In this document: positions 53,161 through 64,000 of the stretch, piece by piece | Layout: each line of letters opens with the position of its first letter | How positions within the stretch are numbered: position 1 is the stretch's first letter | From: Hexactinellida sp. DTS-2022 | Lineage: Eukaryota; Porifera; Hexactinellida | Reading direction: 5' to 3' | Assembly: GCA_028753945.1 (NCBI GenBank) | Contig: JAPNXP010000001.1 | Coordinates: 11,274,501 to 11,338,500, forward strand | DNA length: 64,000 nucleotides | Notes under the pieces: model-generated | Told to the model about the DNA's origin: nothing | What the model saw: the letters and a program-made list of their open reading frames with translations, nothing else | Databases searched by the model: none | Made by a program: the position numbers and the translations under genes

Positions 53161-53752
53161 GGCTTCGAGTTCATACGATGCAGGACAACACTCTACCACA
53201 TCATCTACAGTTGCTATTTCACGAGGTGGGAGAGCAATTTCAAATGAATTACGGCAGACTTATCGATGCCCATCAGTCGGGAGTAACCTATAAACAGATG
53301 ACCAGATTGTTTGGCGTTAAGAAGGATACCGCTTACAGAATTTGTAGCACCAGACAATATTCTACCAAACTTTCGCGGTCGTCCAAGAGGAAAAAAGTTG
53401 GACGAGGATTCGATAAGTCTTCTCTTAATTTCCATTGAAGCCCGTCCCGATGTCACTCTTGGCGAGATGAGAAATAAACTACTTCTCGAACGAGGGATAA
53501 CTGTTTCGATATCTACGATCGCTCGGTATCTTGAAGGATGCTTAACCGATTGAGTTGTGCTTCTCAGTGCTCAAGGACCAATTATACCATTTGAGGGCCA
53601 AACTATGGTAAGTGCAAGGAGAGATAAACTATTGCAATTATGCCCAATGCTTTGGCTCAAATTACTCCAGCAACTTGCCTGAATTCGTTCTACCATGTAT
53701 TGACAGCAACAGTTCCGAGAGCAATACGCCTTGAAAATCTCTAGCAGCTACA
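53161..53752 (+). pseudogene. IS630-like transposase, catalytic core deleted
   Basis: Three short frames carry the N terminus: GGRAISNELRQ, then GRLIDAHQSGVTYKQMTRLF and GVKKDTAYRIC (helix-turn-helix), then GRPRGKKLDEDSISLLLISI and VSISTIARYLEGCL (second HTH). After about 80 bases the C terminus appears (ANALAQITPATCLNSFYH, VPRAIRLENL). The DDE core is missing. The retained parts match the gene at 22671. Confidence 0.8.
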
Positions 53753-53767
53753 TTATTTCAATATATA

Positions 53768-53954
53768 CAGTGGAGCCTCCCATAACGGACACTCCAAATA
53801 GCGGACAACCTCTAAATAACGGACAATCCTCGTGGCACGGATTTATTTATTTAGCATATGTCTAATAGAAAAGCAACCTCTAAATAGCGGACAACCTCTA
53901 AATAACGGACAACGGTTCCGGTCCCAAGGTGTCCGTTGTTCAGAGGCTCTACTG
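53768..53954. mobile_element. Tigger-type MITE nested in the mariner element
   Basis: 187 bp, ends CAGTGGAGCCTCCCATAACG and AGAGGCTCTACTG, TA on both flanks. Internal AAATAACGGACAACCTC repeats. Confidence 0.85.
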
Positions 53955-54768
53955 TATATCCAATAAATCACTTTATCCTATATTAATTAACTATATTCAT
54001 TATCACTACTATATCAAATATATCACTATAATTGTTGATTGCTTAAATCGGATAATTGGTTGCCCGAATCGGATAATTGGTTGCCCGAATCGGATAATTG
54101 GTTGACCCAATCGGATAATTGGTTGCCCGAATCGGATAATTGACCGAGAAATACAGTAGTTAAACTACAGTTGGCTGTTATATTTGCTGTTAGCTGTAAC
54201 AGCTCCTTCCCGCCCTGATTATAAATTACATCATTTTTCAGGCTGGCAATTCAGCTTTATAGATCAGCCCGTGACCAGCCTAACTACACAGTTGATGTTA
54301 GTTAGATCATACTACAAGTCAATAATACATAATATATATTACAAAACAGCTCACAGACAGGATGGATGACACATTCTTTCGTATGCTTCCAAATTTATGA
54401 ATACTTTGGAACATGTTTTCGTTTTATTAAATAGAATTTCTTATTCTTTACATGACCCCGCAGCAAAGAGCATTCCCATAGGAATTCAACTCGCGGGAAT
54501 TAACATAGCATGAAAATTTTCCCCATTCCCATCATATGGAAATGCTGTGGGTATTCCCATATCGACGGCAACACTGCCACCCAGTAGTAAACACTTTGAA
54601 ATACATAATGCAGTAAGCAATATTCGTGTCGGTTCGCTATCCATGGAGACCCATGGAGTCTACCTAGTACCTACATGAAAACCCTAAGCAACTCTTTAAA
54701 CATACTTTGATTTGAATTCAATGTAGTAAAGTTTAAATGGAAAAATAACAAATACACTAAGTTCGATG

Positions 54769-55371
54769 TAGTGCTGCGAACTGAAACTGAATTAAAACTG
54801 TAACTGAATTACAACTGAAATAGTTTTAGCGATTTTTCTAAACTGTAACTGTAACTGTAACTGAAATGTACTCGTATATAAAACTGTAACTCTAACTGTA
54901 ACTGAAATGTATTTTTCTCCAACTGAAATTAAAACTGGAATTGAATTTCTCCAAATTCAATTCCGGTTTGCAGCACTAGTCAGGCGGCACAAAATGAAAT
55001 AAGAAAAAATGAAACTAGATTATGATGTCTGCAGACCTTGGAACCTAGATAAAGCGATTACGATTATTTATTGTATAGAGTATAATAAGGATTAGTAATA
55101 ATTAACTAAGGTTTAGTCGTAAAATAGGTGAAAGTTGTGAATACCTAACTAAGTACGAAATTGTACTTCACTGTGGTAAAAATTGTAACTGAAATGAAAA
55201 CTGTAACTGAATTAAAACTGTAACTGAATTAAAACTGTAACTGAATTAAGACTGTAACTGAAATGAAAACTGTAACTGTAACTAAATTAAAACTGTAACT
55301 GAAATGAAACTAAAACTGTAACTGTAACTGTAACTGAATTGAATCAAATTTAATTCCAGTTCGCAGCACTA
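54769..55371. mobile_element. hAT MITE with (TAACTG)n interior
   Basis: Ends TAGTGCTGCGAACTG and CAGTTCGCAGCACTA, exact duplication GTTCGATG (54761-54768, 55372-55379). The empty site is in copy A near 47035. Inverted-orientation sister of 38563-39145. Confidence 0.9.
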
Positions 55372-55622
55372 GTTCGATGTAATACTGGAATTGAATGAAA
55401 AATTGAGAATTCGAAGTTCGATTCTCTTTCTCCTGCCTAAATTTTATACCCCTATCATAAATGGTCTAGTTAGGCTTATCTGTAAGGCAGAAAGGCCACC
55501 CAGAAAATAAGCGAACAATTTTGAAACTTTGCTGCTTAGAGTAGTATTAAATAGTTGTAGTATCCTACTATAGTCTATGATTAAATAATCATTATTAAGG
55601 AATAAAAAATTATAGTTTGTAT

Positions 55623-55871
55623 CAGGGAATGAAAGGTTCACGAACGGACTGAATAAACCAAATTCAGTTCATTTCAAATTAACGCACGTTCAGTTCGTTC
55701 ACGTTCACCTCCTAACTTCAACACCACCAGCGTTCGTTCAGTTCGTTCAACTGCCGTTCAGGCAACCGTTGACGTTCGTTCAGTTCGTCCAGCGTAAATG
55801 CCATCAAAGTCTTGCGTTCAGTTCGTTCAGTTCAAGTTCAATAAGTTCGTTCGTGAACCTTTCATTCCCTG
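55623..55871. mobile_element. hAT-like MITE with GTTCGTTCA repeats
   Basis: 249 bp, ends CAGGGAATGAAAGGTTCACG and the reverse complement, exact duplication GTTTGTAT (55615-55622, 55872-55879). Interior rich in CAGTTCGTTCA. The empty site is in copy B near 52330. Confidence 0.9.
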
Positions 55872-56775
55872 GTTTGTATGACCGAATACACGAGGATAGC
55901 AGCCAGCATTCGATCTCTTTCGCAATTACACAAACTCCTTAGTGTTTATTGAGACAATGTAGTCTAGTCATTAATTGTGTGCAGGTACCAGTGTGTGCCC
56001 GCACACACTAATACACTGATTGTGTGCGGTCATACAGCAGTGTGTACCTGGCACTACTACCTGCACACACTAACATGACAGTGTGTGTGGGTACACACCG
56101 CAACATAAATACATGTGAAAATTTTACTTGTTTATCATCCAGATTTTTTAGAAAATAAGGACGGCGGACGGGATTTTCTTTTTCTTTTTAATTCAATTAA
56201 TATGAAACAACATATCCAATATCAAATAAAATACATATTCTGATTTAATTAAATTAGAAAAACACAAGGCAATGCCCAAAATATAAAGTAATGCTCTAAA
56301 ATTCTTGACTTATTAAAATTGACACATTAGGAATATTTAACATCAGTCAATAGCTAATATTTTGCACTATTAAGTTCATAAGTTAATAGTAAATGAATCC
56401 GGGCGGAGTGTAAAATTGGGACGGGCGGGAATATTAAACAAGTAATTTATTTGATAGGGCCTAACTTTTGTAGTATTAGGTTTCAGATATTCGAATTTTT
56501 CGACTAAATGCTCAAAGTTCGAGAGGTTCTATTAATGCTAGCATAAAATGGGTGGTTCTAAACAATTCCTTGTTCCAAAATACACCATATAAATTGATTT
56601 TAATGAAAAAATATCGGCGATTTTTGGCACCTGGTCCCCAGGTTTGAAGGGGTGTAAAAAATTTTCCTCACAGCTTTGGGCTTGCAACTTTTTTTCTATG
56701 TTTATTCGGACATAGAAGAAGACGCTAGTGTTGAAATTGTTTGGTAACAATTTTTTTCGAGGTTTTGAGTTATAA

Positions 56776-57911
56776 TTCCCTAACTACTATTTAGAGTCGC
56801 AGACTGACGAGCAAACTGCTGCGCGCCTCGATAATCAGAGGGAATACCAGTCGGCCTACATAGAGTCTCAGACTGACGAGCAAACTTCTGCACGCCTCGA
56901 TAATCAGAGGGAATACCAGTCAACCTATATAGAGTCTCAAACTGAAGAGTAAACTGCTGCGCGCCTCGATAATCAGAGGGAATATGCTACCGTGCTGAGA
57001 GCAGGAGAGACAGCAGAGCAGCATGCTGAGCGTTGCAGGAAAGGGTTGAGTTGTATGCTAATTCCCTCATTTCTAAGTCGGCCTTGAATTTAGCTCGGTC
57101 ACAATCTGCCTGTGAAGTTACTGATAACTTTAGCGCTGAGTATTCAGTTGGCAGTATGACTTTGTCCTGCACTTTTTGTGAAGCGAAATTCTGGAAAGTG
57201 AGAAATTATCCAATAGCACCAAATTATTACCCAAGTTTCCACTCTGCTGTGGACACGCCAAGGTTGTTCTTCCCTCTCTAGCTACGCCGCCTGACCTGCT
57301 TGCTCACCTGCTGACAGCGGGTGACACCAGAGGGAGAGCTTTCAGAGATAACATCCGAGTGTACAACTCTGCTCTTGCCTTCGCCTCGCTCGGAGTTAAC
57401 CTGGATAAGCAGCTCGCCAATGCTAAGAGAGGAGTGTACACATTCCGTATTCACGGGACTGTACACCACTACATTGGACAGCTCATGCAAAGAGAGGGAC
57501 AGGCCCCGGCATTTGCCCAGATATACATCCATGACGGTACCCCTGAGGCTGAAGCGGAGATTCGCCAGCAGGCTCTGGGTGGGGCTGCTCTACCCGAGCT
57601 CCTGTGTCTACAGGCTATGCTGCACGAGGTCAATCCGTATGTCTCCTACTTCAGACAGGGAATAGACGTTATGCGAGAGCATGGAGGTGCAGACGGGAGG
57701 ATGACGATAGGATCTGATGGGGCCTCTGATCCCCGTCGGTACAACGCCCCCACTGCACCAGAGATCGCCGTTATCATGCCTGGAGACGGATATAACGAGC
57801 TGGAAGCCAGCAGAGACATTGTCCTGCACGCGCGGAGTGGGGACTTGCAGCGCATTACCGAGACCCACCGCGCCTACGATTCTCTGCACTATGTGCTCCT
57901 ATTCCCCCAAG
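56776..57911 (+). pseudogene. Helitron B Rep, N-terminal part
   Basis: Four tandem ESQTDEQTAARLDNQREYQS-type units, a stop or two, a Cys-containing segment (TLSCTFCEAKFWK), then an open 190-codon stretch with GVYTFRIHGTVHHYIGQL and PTAPEIAVIMPGDGYNEL, preserving HRAYDSLHYVLLFPQG up to the donor. This part is more intact than in copy A. Confidence 0.85.
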
Positions 57912-57976
57912 GTAAGTATACTGCTGATTGATGGACATTATGTATTAGTGTGCACTGTTTATACTGCTTCTCTTAG
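57912..57976 (+). other. Intron in Helitron B Rep gene
   Basis: 65 bp, GTAAGT to CTTCTCTTAG, at the same codon (G of FPQG/EDGW) as in copy A. Confidence 0.8.
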
Positions 57977-60361
57977 GTGAGGATGGCTGGCGGCTTAAAT
58001 TCCCTCACAGCAGAGGAAAGGGCTGCGTCACTCCGATGGAGTACTACTCCTACAGACTGATGGTCCGGAGCAGCCTGAGCTACCTGCACGTATTCGGGAG
58101 ACTGTTCCATCAGTACCTGGTGGATATGTACGCCAAGATAGAGTAGCAGAGACTTAACTATATAAAATTCAACCAGAGGCAGATCAGGAGTGATCTCTAC
58201 AGCGGTCTGGCTGACGCTCTGTCCTCAGGCGATACGGACGGCGGTGAGCTGGGACGCAGTATTGTACTCCCCTCCTCTTACACAGGTAGTCCCAGACAAA
58301 TGTTTGAACTGTATCAGGACGCTATGGCTATAGTCAGGAATATGGTAAGCCAGACTTATTCATTACATTTACCTGTAATCCACAATGGGAGGAGATTACG
58401 TCCGCACTGCTATTAAATCAGAAAGCGAGCGATCGCCCTGATTTAATAGTTCGAGTATTTCGCCTTAAACTGCGTGAATTATTGAGCGATATTACCAAAA
58501 AGCACATTTTTGGTAAGCCTCTTGCTCATGTGTATACCATAGAGTTCCAAAAGCGGGGCCTACCACATGCTCATATTTTAATTATACTTACTGATGAGGA
58601 TAAGCCGCGAGACCCGTCTGCATATGATAACATAGTGTGTGCTGAGATTCCGGACCCAGTTCTTAAACCGAGGCTATATAACATTGTGAAGCGCTGTATG
58701 ATGCATGGTCCATGTGGTTTGTCCAACAAAAGCGCCGCTTGCATGCGTGATGGTAAATGCTCTAAGAGATTCCCGAAAGAATTTTCTTCCGTGACCAGCA
58801 CTGCTAATAATGGGTACCCTAATTACCGCCGCAGGGATGATGGCCGTAGCGTGCGAGTAGGGAAGGCGCTTCTTGACAATCGGTGGGTAGTCGCACACAA
58901 TCCCTATTTGCTGTTGAAGTACAATGCGGACATTAATTTAGAGATTTGTACCTCAGTTACTGCTGTTAAGTATCTCTTCAAATATGTGTACAAGGGTCAC
59001 GATAGAGCCATTGTAAGTTCAGTTCAGGCGAAACTGCGAATACTAGCGTACCTAAGCGTAAGGACGAGGTCGCTAATTACGTAGAAGGTCGATACGTCTC
59101 TGCCACGGAAGCTTGCTAGTTGCTACTGTATATTCGCCTTTGACCTTCATGGTAAATTCCCCAAAGTGATCAGGCTAGCTCTCCATCTTGAGAATGAGCA
59201 GTCTGTGGTCTTCTCTGCTGACGCGGACATAAGAGATGCTCTGAGCAGACAGAGCACACCACATTAACTGCATGGTTCGAAGCTAATAAGAAATTCCCTG
59301 CACGGCTAGAACTCACTTACACGAATTTCGCTGACATGTTTGTGTGGGACAAAGATAAGCGTGAATGGAAACCGAGAGTTAAGGGGCATGGTAAAATGAT
59401 AGCCCGTATGTACTCCGCTCATCCAGTGGAGGGACCACGTTATTACCTAAGGATACTGCTGAACCATGTCATAGGTTGCACGAGCTTTCAGGACATCCGT
59501 ACTCTCTCTGATGGCACTGTCTGTGACACCTATAAGGAGGCATGTCTGAGACGAGGTCTGTTGGAGGATGATCAGGAAGTTGATCGGTGTTTGGCAGAGG
59601 CAGCTACCTGTTCTATGCCAGCACAGTTGCGTCAGCTATTCGTGACTATTCTCCTGTTAGTTGAGCCATCTATTCCGCTCGCTCTCTGGGATAAGTACAA
59701 ACCCTCTTTCGCTGAAGACTTCCTGTGTCGTGCTAGAACTGTATTTCCTAATGTGGAACTCGAGTCGGTTACTCGACGAGCATATCTTAAATAGAGTATT
59801 GCTTGATCTTGAGTACCGACTGCAGAAACATGGAAAGTCCTTAGCCGACTACCCAGGAATGCCGATCCCTACTAATGTGAGGAATCCGTATGAGGAATCG
59901 CGTATCATTATGTATGAGCTTGATTATAATGTTAGTGAACAGAATGATATAGTGAGTCAAAACTTGCCTCTACTTAATGCTGACCAGTTGAGTATTTATA
60001 ACATTATAATTGCAGCTGTGAACGATACTAAACACTTTCCTAATGTTATGGAAAAATCGGGTTTGACTCTGAGGAGGAATTGCATGAGCACGTACAACGC
60101 ATTTCCGCTCCTCATGCATGGGGTACTGACGTAGAATTAAGGATGCTAGGAGCTTTAGCTGGCATAGACGTCGTCTCCATTATTGCAACCGATAGTGATT
60201 GCAATAAGTGGAGACTAGACCATGTGTATATCCATGGTCTACTAACAAGTCCAATGGTATGTGATCCAATCTACAATGGTAAAATATGGGGGATAGTGTA
60301 TCATTGCATAGACCACCATGTCGGTGCTGAACACTTTGATCCGTTTTACTTAGTAGCTCAA
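57977..60361 (+). pseudogene. Helitron B Rep and OTU end, deletion-joined
   Basis: Stop in KIE/QRLNY (58143), 1-base loss at 58340, then 58482-59030 open with LPHAHILI and KYLFKYVYKGHDR intact, further shifts at 59015, 59118 and 59255, and the VELESVTRRAYLK frameshift shared with copy A. At 60028 the sequence switches from the helicase N-terminal part (NDTK) to OTU HFPNVMEKSG. The OTU end (60080-60361) has the His motif but no DGNC. Confidence 0.85.
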
Positions 60362-60977
60362 TGAAGTAACAACAGCGTCGAAATCCCCCCTGCTATTCAA
60401 AATGGCGTGGCATGACTAACTGTATTCAACATAACCTTAGTCAACAGAAGCAGTTTACTGCTTACTGAATGAAGCGTGATTCCGCTGAGGGATGGACACT
60501 TTTGGCAAATGATACCCATATCATGCCAAGAGTGATTCTCTATTGGTGAGCAGCTGTCCAATATGTATTTATTGACAGCCAGAAGCTTTGCTTCCTTCAA
60601 TGTAAGCTATCCCAGCATAGTGATGATTACAGTATATGTATACAGGTATATTGTGAGAGGATTCACTCATCCCAGTGTTACTTCATTAATTGAGCTACTA
60701 AGAAGTGCAGAAAGCAATATCAATATTTATTGTTTTCTGCCCCCCGAGACGACGGATCAAATTATCGCTCAGGCGTAGGCTCGGGGAAAGGTACAGGACA
60801 TGTCCCAAGTGTGTCCGTTCTAATATAGAATAGCCCTGAGGGAACGAACCTATAATTATTTGAATACATAATATACAGTCTTCCTGAGGCTGCAATCTGA
60901 TTGATTGAAAATAAATTCATCTAACCAATGATTTGTGCACGTTTTACATTGCATGTTTTTCTTTTAGTACGCCTAAC
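60362..60977 (+). other. Helitron B 3' flank
   Basis: Same as in copy A, including the CCCCGAG/CTCGGGG stem. It is contiguous across the position where copy 1 has the long-TIR transposon. Confidence 0.7.
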
Positions 60978-60985
60978 TATAAAAA
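60978..60985 (+). promoter_or_regulatory. TATA box of the RGG gene
   Basis: TATAAAAA, 31 bases before ATG 61009. Confidence 0.5.
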
Positions 60986-61008
60986 CTTTTTTTACTAATC
61001 TGAATAAA

Positions 61009-61224
61009 ATGGATTTGCGAAATTATATTGAGGACCGGGAGGACGACCGGGAGGACGACCGCGAGGAGGACCGCGAGGAGGAACGCGAGGAAGAACGCGA
61101 GGAGGAACGCGAGGAGTACCGGGACCGCGAGGAGAGGGAGGAGCGGGAAGACCGCGAGGAAGGTCCTCAGAGGCGGGGTGGACAGCGGCGGGATGAACAG
61201 CGGGGACAGCGGGGGGGTTTGTGA
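61009..61224 (+). CDS. Acidic-repeat/RGG protein, short EERED subtype
   Basis: 71 residues. MDLRNYIEDREDDRED, about 40 residues of Glu/Arg/Asp repeats, then GPQRRGGQRRDEQRGQRGGL and stop. The RGG block is cut short and the hydrophobic tail is missing, so it is probably truncated at the 3' side, where the conserved trailer and hairpin block are also absent. Front half close to the 30442 gene. Confidence 0.5.
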   Translation: MDLRNYIEDREDDREDDREEDREEEREEEREEEREEYRDREEREEREDREEGPQRRGGQRRDEQRGQRGGL

Positions 61225-62144
61225 TTTAGTAGGCTTTGGGGTATGAAATAAATCCCTATTTTAGTATTCCTGTTATTTAATTATTAAAAAGTAGGAAGAA
61301 AATGAAATTTATGTTATTAGAGATTTTTTGCATTTTAGCATAAATTGTTACCGTCACCATTAAATGGCGCCTAAATACCTTAACCACAATTCTTAGATTC
61401 TCGAAAGTGGTTCCATTGGACTCGCAATGGTTGATTACCCCATATACAATGCAAATTATGCCAATAGGAAGCATAGTTTAGCTTAGAATAAAAATTACAA
61501 AATTGGACTCTTATTTTTCTTATGATTCGGCAGCATGTGTAGCCGTGTATATAGTAGGCCATGATTGTTCCTATAATAATCGCAAATAGATTTATTTGGA
61601 GGAAATATTGGACAAAACTTAAAATTCCGCGGCAAAGCGCGGGTACCCGGCTAGTAAACTATAATACCATAAACTATATAACCTTGTGTATACGGCATGC
61701 CTAGTTAGAATGTAAGAAGTGGTAAACCTTTTCGTACATTTAAGGCATTCGTACGGGTTTCTACCGTGTGACAGGCACTTTATTATGGAGGAAATTTTTT
61801 ACGGCACCCTAAGGTGTTACCCATAATAGGTATAATTCATGACTCGACATTATTTGAATGAGGAAAATTTTTATAGGAACCCAAACAGAGGTTTATTCTG
61901 TAATTTATGGGCCATAAAATCTGGCAGACATCCGACACCTGAATGGAATTACACTGCAAGCACCTTAACCAATTCCCTCACGTGCTTGTGTGATCTTAAA
62001 TCATAATTATGGAGATAGTAAATTTACTAGCATTTATTAGTAATTATTCAAGGGTGCCACTATGTATAAATTTCGTAGATTTATTAAATTCACTATTCAC
62101 ATTCATTGGAAAGCAATTGGAAAGCAATGAATATAGCCTGCTTG
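61225..62144. other. AT-rich stretch with diverged P-type end
   Basis: 61355-61560 (AAATGGCGCCTAAATACC, AATTCTTAGATTCTCGAAAG, GATTACCCCAT) resembles a diverged arm of the P-element relative at 50770. Nothing else recognisable. Confidence 0.35.
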
Positions 62145-62555
62145 CTATCTAACTTCTGTATGTCCTTTCATATCTATTTCTGCTGGAAGAAATAGAAAAT
62201 CTATTATTGCAGTCTGCATTTTGGCACGGTTTCTCGCCCGTGTGTGTACGACATGAGTAGTTAGATGGCTAGATACGCTAAACCTTTCATTACATGTAGT
62301 GCACTGAAACGGTTTCTCTCCCGTGTGTATCCGAGTGTGTACAGTGAGGTTTAGCTTTCCAGTAAACTTCTTATTGCAAATCTCACATATGAATAAATTA
62401 ATTCCTGTGTGAATACGCGTATGTTTTGTCAAACTGTCTTTGCGTTGAAACGAACAAGAACATTGTTGACATTGAAATGGTTTATCTTTATGTGTTCGAT
62501 TTCGTGTTCGGGTTGGGATTGTCCCTCTCGCGAATATTGCAAGTCTCGCGTTCAA
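62145..62555 (-). pseudogene. C2H2 zinc-finger protein remnant
   Basis: Three fingers read from the - strand: FQCQQCSCSFQRKDSLTKH, FICEICNKKFTGKLNLTVH and FQCTTCNERFSVSSHLTTH, joined by HTGEKP-type linkers. The third finger lacks one residue between its His pair; restoring one base continues as THTGEKPCQNADCNNRFS, a fourth half-finger. A 1-base deletion therefore truncated the array. Linker IRIHTGINLF and an upstream HKDKPFQC fit the class of DNA-binding zinc fingers. Target unknown. Confidence 0.7.
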
Positions 62556-62556
62556 A
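62520..62556. promoter_or_regulatory. Divergent promoter candidate with TCTCGCG motifs
   Basis: CTCTCGCGAATATT and AGTCTCGCGTTCAA lie just before ATG 62557 (+) and at the start of the - strand zinc-finger frame. TCTCGCGAGA is a known TATA-less promoter element in animals; here two near half-sites are present. No TATA box. Confidence 0.35.
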
Positions 62557-62676
62557 ATGGTGGAGGATATATTTAGGTTGATGAAAATTCATAGCAAGAT
62601 AGATGATGAAAAGCTTGCATCTGAAGATAATGCTGAATTGCGGAAGAGAAGTCCTTCGAAGTCCTTTGAAGTAGAG
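62557..62676 (+). CDS. Candidate first exon of an unknown gene
   Basis: 40 codons, MVEDIFRLMKIHSKIDDEKL, ASEDNAELRKRSPSKSFEVE, ending in phase 0 at GTGAGC. Not recognised. The rest of the gene was not found before the window ends. Confidence 0.4.
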
Positions 62677-62694
62677 GTGAGCGTCGTGTTCAAT

Positions 62695-62810
62695 TTTTCT
62701 TTTAAGACTAACACGAACACGAAACATGTGACAGGAACACGAATTGCGCCACACCGATATGTCACGACACGAACACGAAACACGAACGTCAACACGAAAT
62801 ACAAATAGAA
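62695..62810 (+). repeat. ACGAACACGAAA simple repeat
   Basis: Irregular tandem of ACACGAACACGAA words. The same words flank the zinc-finger start (CCCGAACACGAAATCGAACA at 62500). Confidence 0.6.
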
Positions 62811-62819
62811 AAATTAAAT

Positions 62820-63215
62820 GAATAAATATAATTAATAAGATCATAACATAAGTGTATATTGTACAATAATTTCTTCACCACAAGTATTGTATAATATTAA
62901 GATTAGGGATCCTGGATGTACAATGTCTATCGTAACTTAATTCAATAGAAACTAGATCGAAACTAACTTCCAACGCGTGTACGAAACTAACTTCCAACGC
63001 GTGTACTAAGTAAACAAAGTATCTATTTAGATTACCAAGGCTCTGAGTCAAAGTACGATATTAGAAGCAGAACCGATTGATGAGGTTGGTATTTATTATT
63101 TATCATATTGCCTCTAAAGGAATATGTGTCGCCATAGCTGCAATTTTGATTCTTACTCCGTAGACGGTGCCTTGGGCACACCTTTATACATTGAGGACTG
63201 AAACTTGGCTTGATG
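62820..63215. other. AT-rich spacer
   Basis: A 26 bp direct duplication (CTAACTTCCAACGCGTGTAC twice near 62963-63005). No gene. Confidence 0.4.
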
Positions 63216-63217
63216 TT

Positions 63218-63850
63218 CAGGGATGGAAACAGCCAAGCTGTTAACAGCAAATGAAAATCGAAGCAGTTAACAGCTATTTGTTGACCAATGCAATAATTGA
63301 AATATTATTAAACTAAAATTATTCCTTATACAGTGGAAGCCGCTTAATCGGGACGCCTCGGGAGTAGGAATTTAGTCCCGTTTATCCGGTTCTCCCGATT
63401 AACCAATATACTTTATACTATTTGATACGAATTGGTTTCCAAAGCCTCGTCCCGAATAACCGAATTTCCCGATTAACCGTCTCCCGATTAAGCGGCTTCC
63501 ACTGTACTTAGTTTATTATGAGATTTAGTATGTTTGTGGTGTGAACCATATATAATCATTTAGTTTCAAATTTCACTTTTATGTAAATAAGATATACAAT
63601 TCGAATTTAAACATCTTTGAGTATAACTTTCTTTGCTTGTCCCTTTTCCTTAATTTTTACTGACACAATTATTGAATTTGAACAGCTTGAATTGGCTGTA
63701 AACAGCTCACATTGGCGTTAATTAACAACTTAAAGGCGACTTAAATGCAGTTATGGTTTAATGCCAATTGGGGACGAACTCTTAGCTGTTAACAGAAAAT
63801 AGTTAGCTGTTTACAGCAAACACCCAAAATGGCTGTTAATAGCAGATTCA
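63218..63850. repeat. TGTTAACAGC-rich MITE-like region
   Basis: CAGGGATGGAAACAGCC at the left and many AGCTGTTAACAGC/GCTGTTTACAGC words at both sides of a nested MITE. The right end of the element was not found. Similar words occur at 47590-47660 and 52410-52470. Confidence 0.5.
63332..63504. mobile_element. Tigger-type MITE
   Basis: 173 bp, ends CAGTGGAAGCCGCTTAATCG and the reverse complement, TA on both flanks. Same family as 21524-21679. Confidence 0.9.
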
Positions 63851-64000
63851 CAACAATCTACGTATATTCCATTATTGGATTTATATTTATATGGCTAGAT
63901 AGAATACACAATATAATTAAACAAAACAACTGATGAAATCCAAAGTACTTATCATTAGCAGAGATGTAAAGTCTGTATGCGAATTTATAGGGACAGTATA
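63851..64000. other. AT-rich window end
   Basis: Nothing recognised. Confidence 0.4.

Larger units (their letters stand above)
52943..54156 (+). mobile_element. mariner/IS630-type element with tandem subterminal repeats
   Basis: Ends CTGTATTTCTC, flanked by TA (52941-52942, 54157-54158). The empty site is visible in copy A at 47636 (GTTTAACTAGTAAC). Each end carries about four copies of a 24-25 bp unit, CAATTATCCGATTCGGGCAA, inverted between ends. Contains a deleted transposase and a nested MITE. Confidence 0.9.
52626..56775 (-). repeat. R1 repeat copy C, inverted
   Basis: Inverted relative to copy A. Carries a mariner-type element (52943-54156) and two hAT MITEs (54769, 55623), all absent from copy A. 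Ends where Helitron B starts. Confidence 0.85.
56776..61224 (+). mobile_element. Helitron copy B, internally deleted
   Basis: Starts inside the N-terminal tandem units, keeps Rep and the beginning of the helicase, then jumps at 60030 to the last third of OTU. About 1.95 kb relative to copy A is missing, including Walker A to motif VI. 3' flank and an RGG gene follow. Confidence 0.9.

Noticed and set aside
1..64000. tRNA or rRNA genes, retroviral or LTR elements
   Set aside because: No tRNA cloverleaf with standard boxes, no rRNA words, and no reverse transcriptase or integrase motifs were seen in any frame.

Overview
This window is AT-rich, intron-containing eukaryotic DNA, most likely from a metazoan invertebrate. 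The reasons are GT-AG introns, TATA boxes, C2H2 zinc-finger, THAP, NHL and OTU domains, and a dense load of animal-type DNA transposons. No rRNA, tRNA, CRISPR array or prokaryotic operon was seen. Most of the sequence is mobile DNA at different stages of decay. I could not identify the species from sequence alone.

Layout. 1-5757: the 3' part of a Helitron (copy 1; helicase end plus OTU protease) split by a 3.3 kb transposon with 830 bp inverted ends, then a small acidic/RGG gene. 5758-13400: dispersed repeats, several TIR elements, an AC microsatellite and two small candidate host exons. 14181-17170: a minimal RGG copy and an inverted-repeat unit holding a broken NHL-repeat gene. 17520-19435: a full-length but mutated Tigger/pogo element. 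22671-23574: an IS630/Tc1-like transposase remnant. 24140-31430: Helitron copy A (Rep, PIF1-type helicase, OTU, RGG gene). 32054-34424: two more RGG copies and a MULE transposase with a FLYWCH-like finger. 34740-39887: candidate coiled-coil host exons separated by MITEs. 40915-56775: a large inverted duplication containing a second Helitron lineage, a P-element relative with a THAP domain, a mariner-type element and several MITEs with exact target duplications. 56776-61224: Helitron copy B, internally deleted. 62145-62676: a zinc-finger remnant and a first exon arranged head to head.

How it fits together. Three copies of one Helitron family (1, A, B) all carry, about 600-650 bp after the OTU stop, a short gene encoding an acidic low-complexity block followed by an RG/RGG block and a short hydrophobic tail. 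The same gene also occurs without Helitron sequence (14181, 32134, 32687; remnant at 23575). The acidic repeats differ completely between subtypes while the layout is kept. I consider this the best candidate for an undescribed component. A probable host gene runs along the + strand as small phase-0 coiled-coil exons (7.5-40 kb), with introns swollen by transposons. A related first-exon pair lies at 45702-46024. All family assignments were made by eye from motifs, without database searches.
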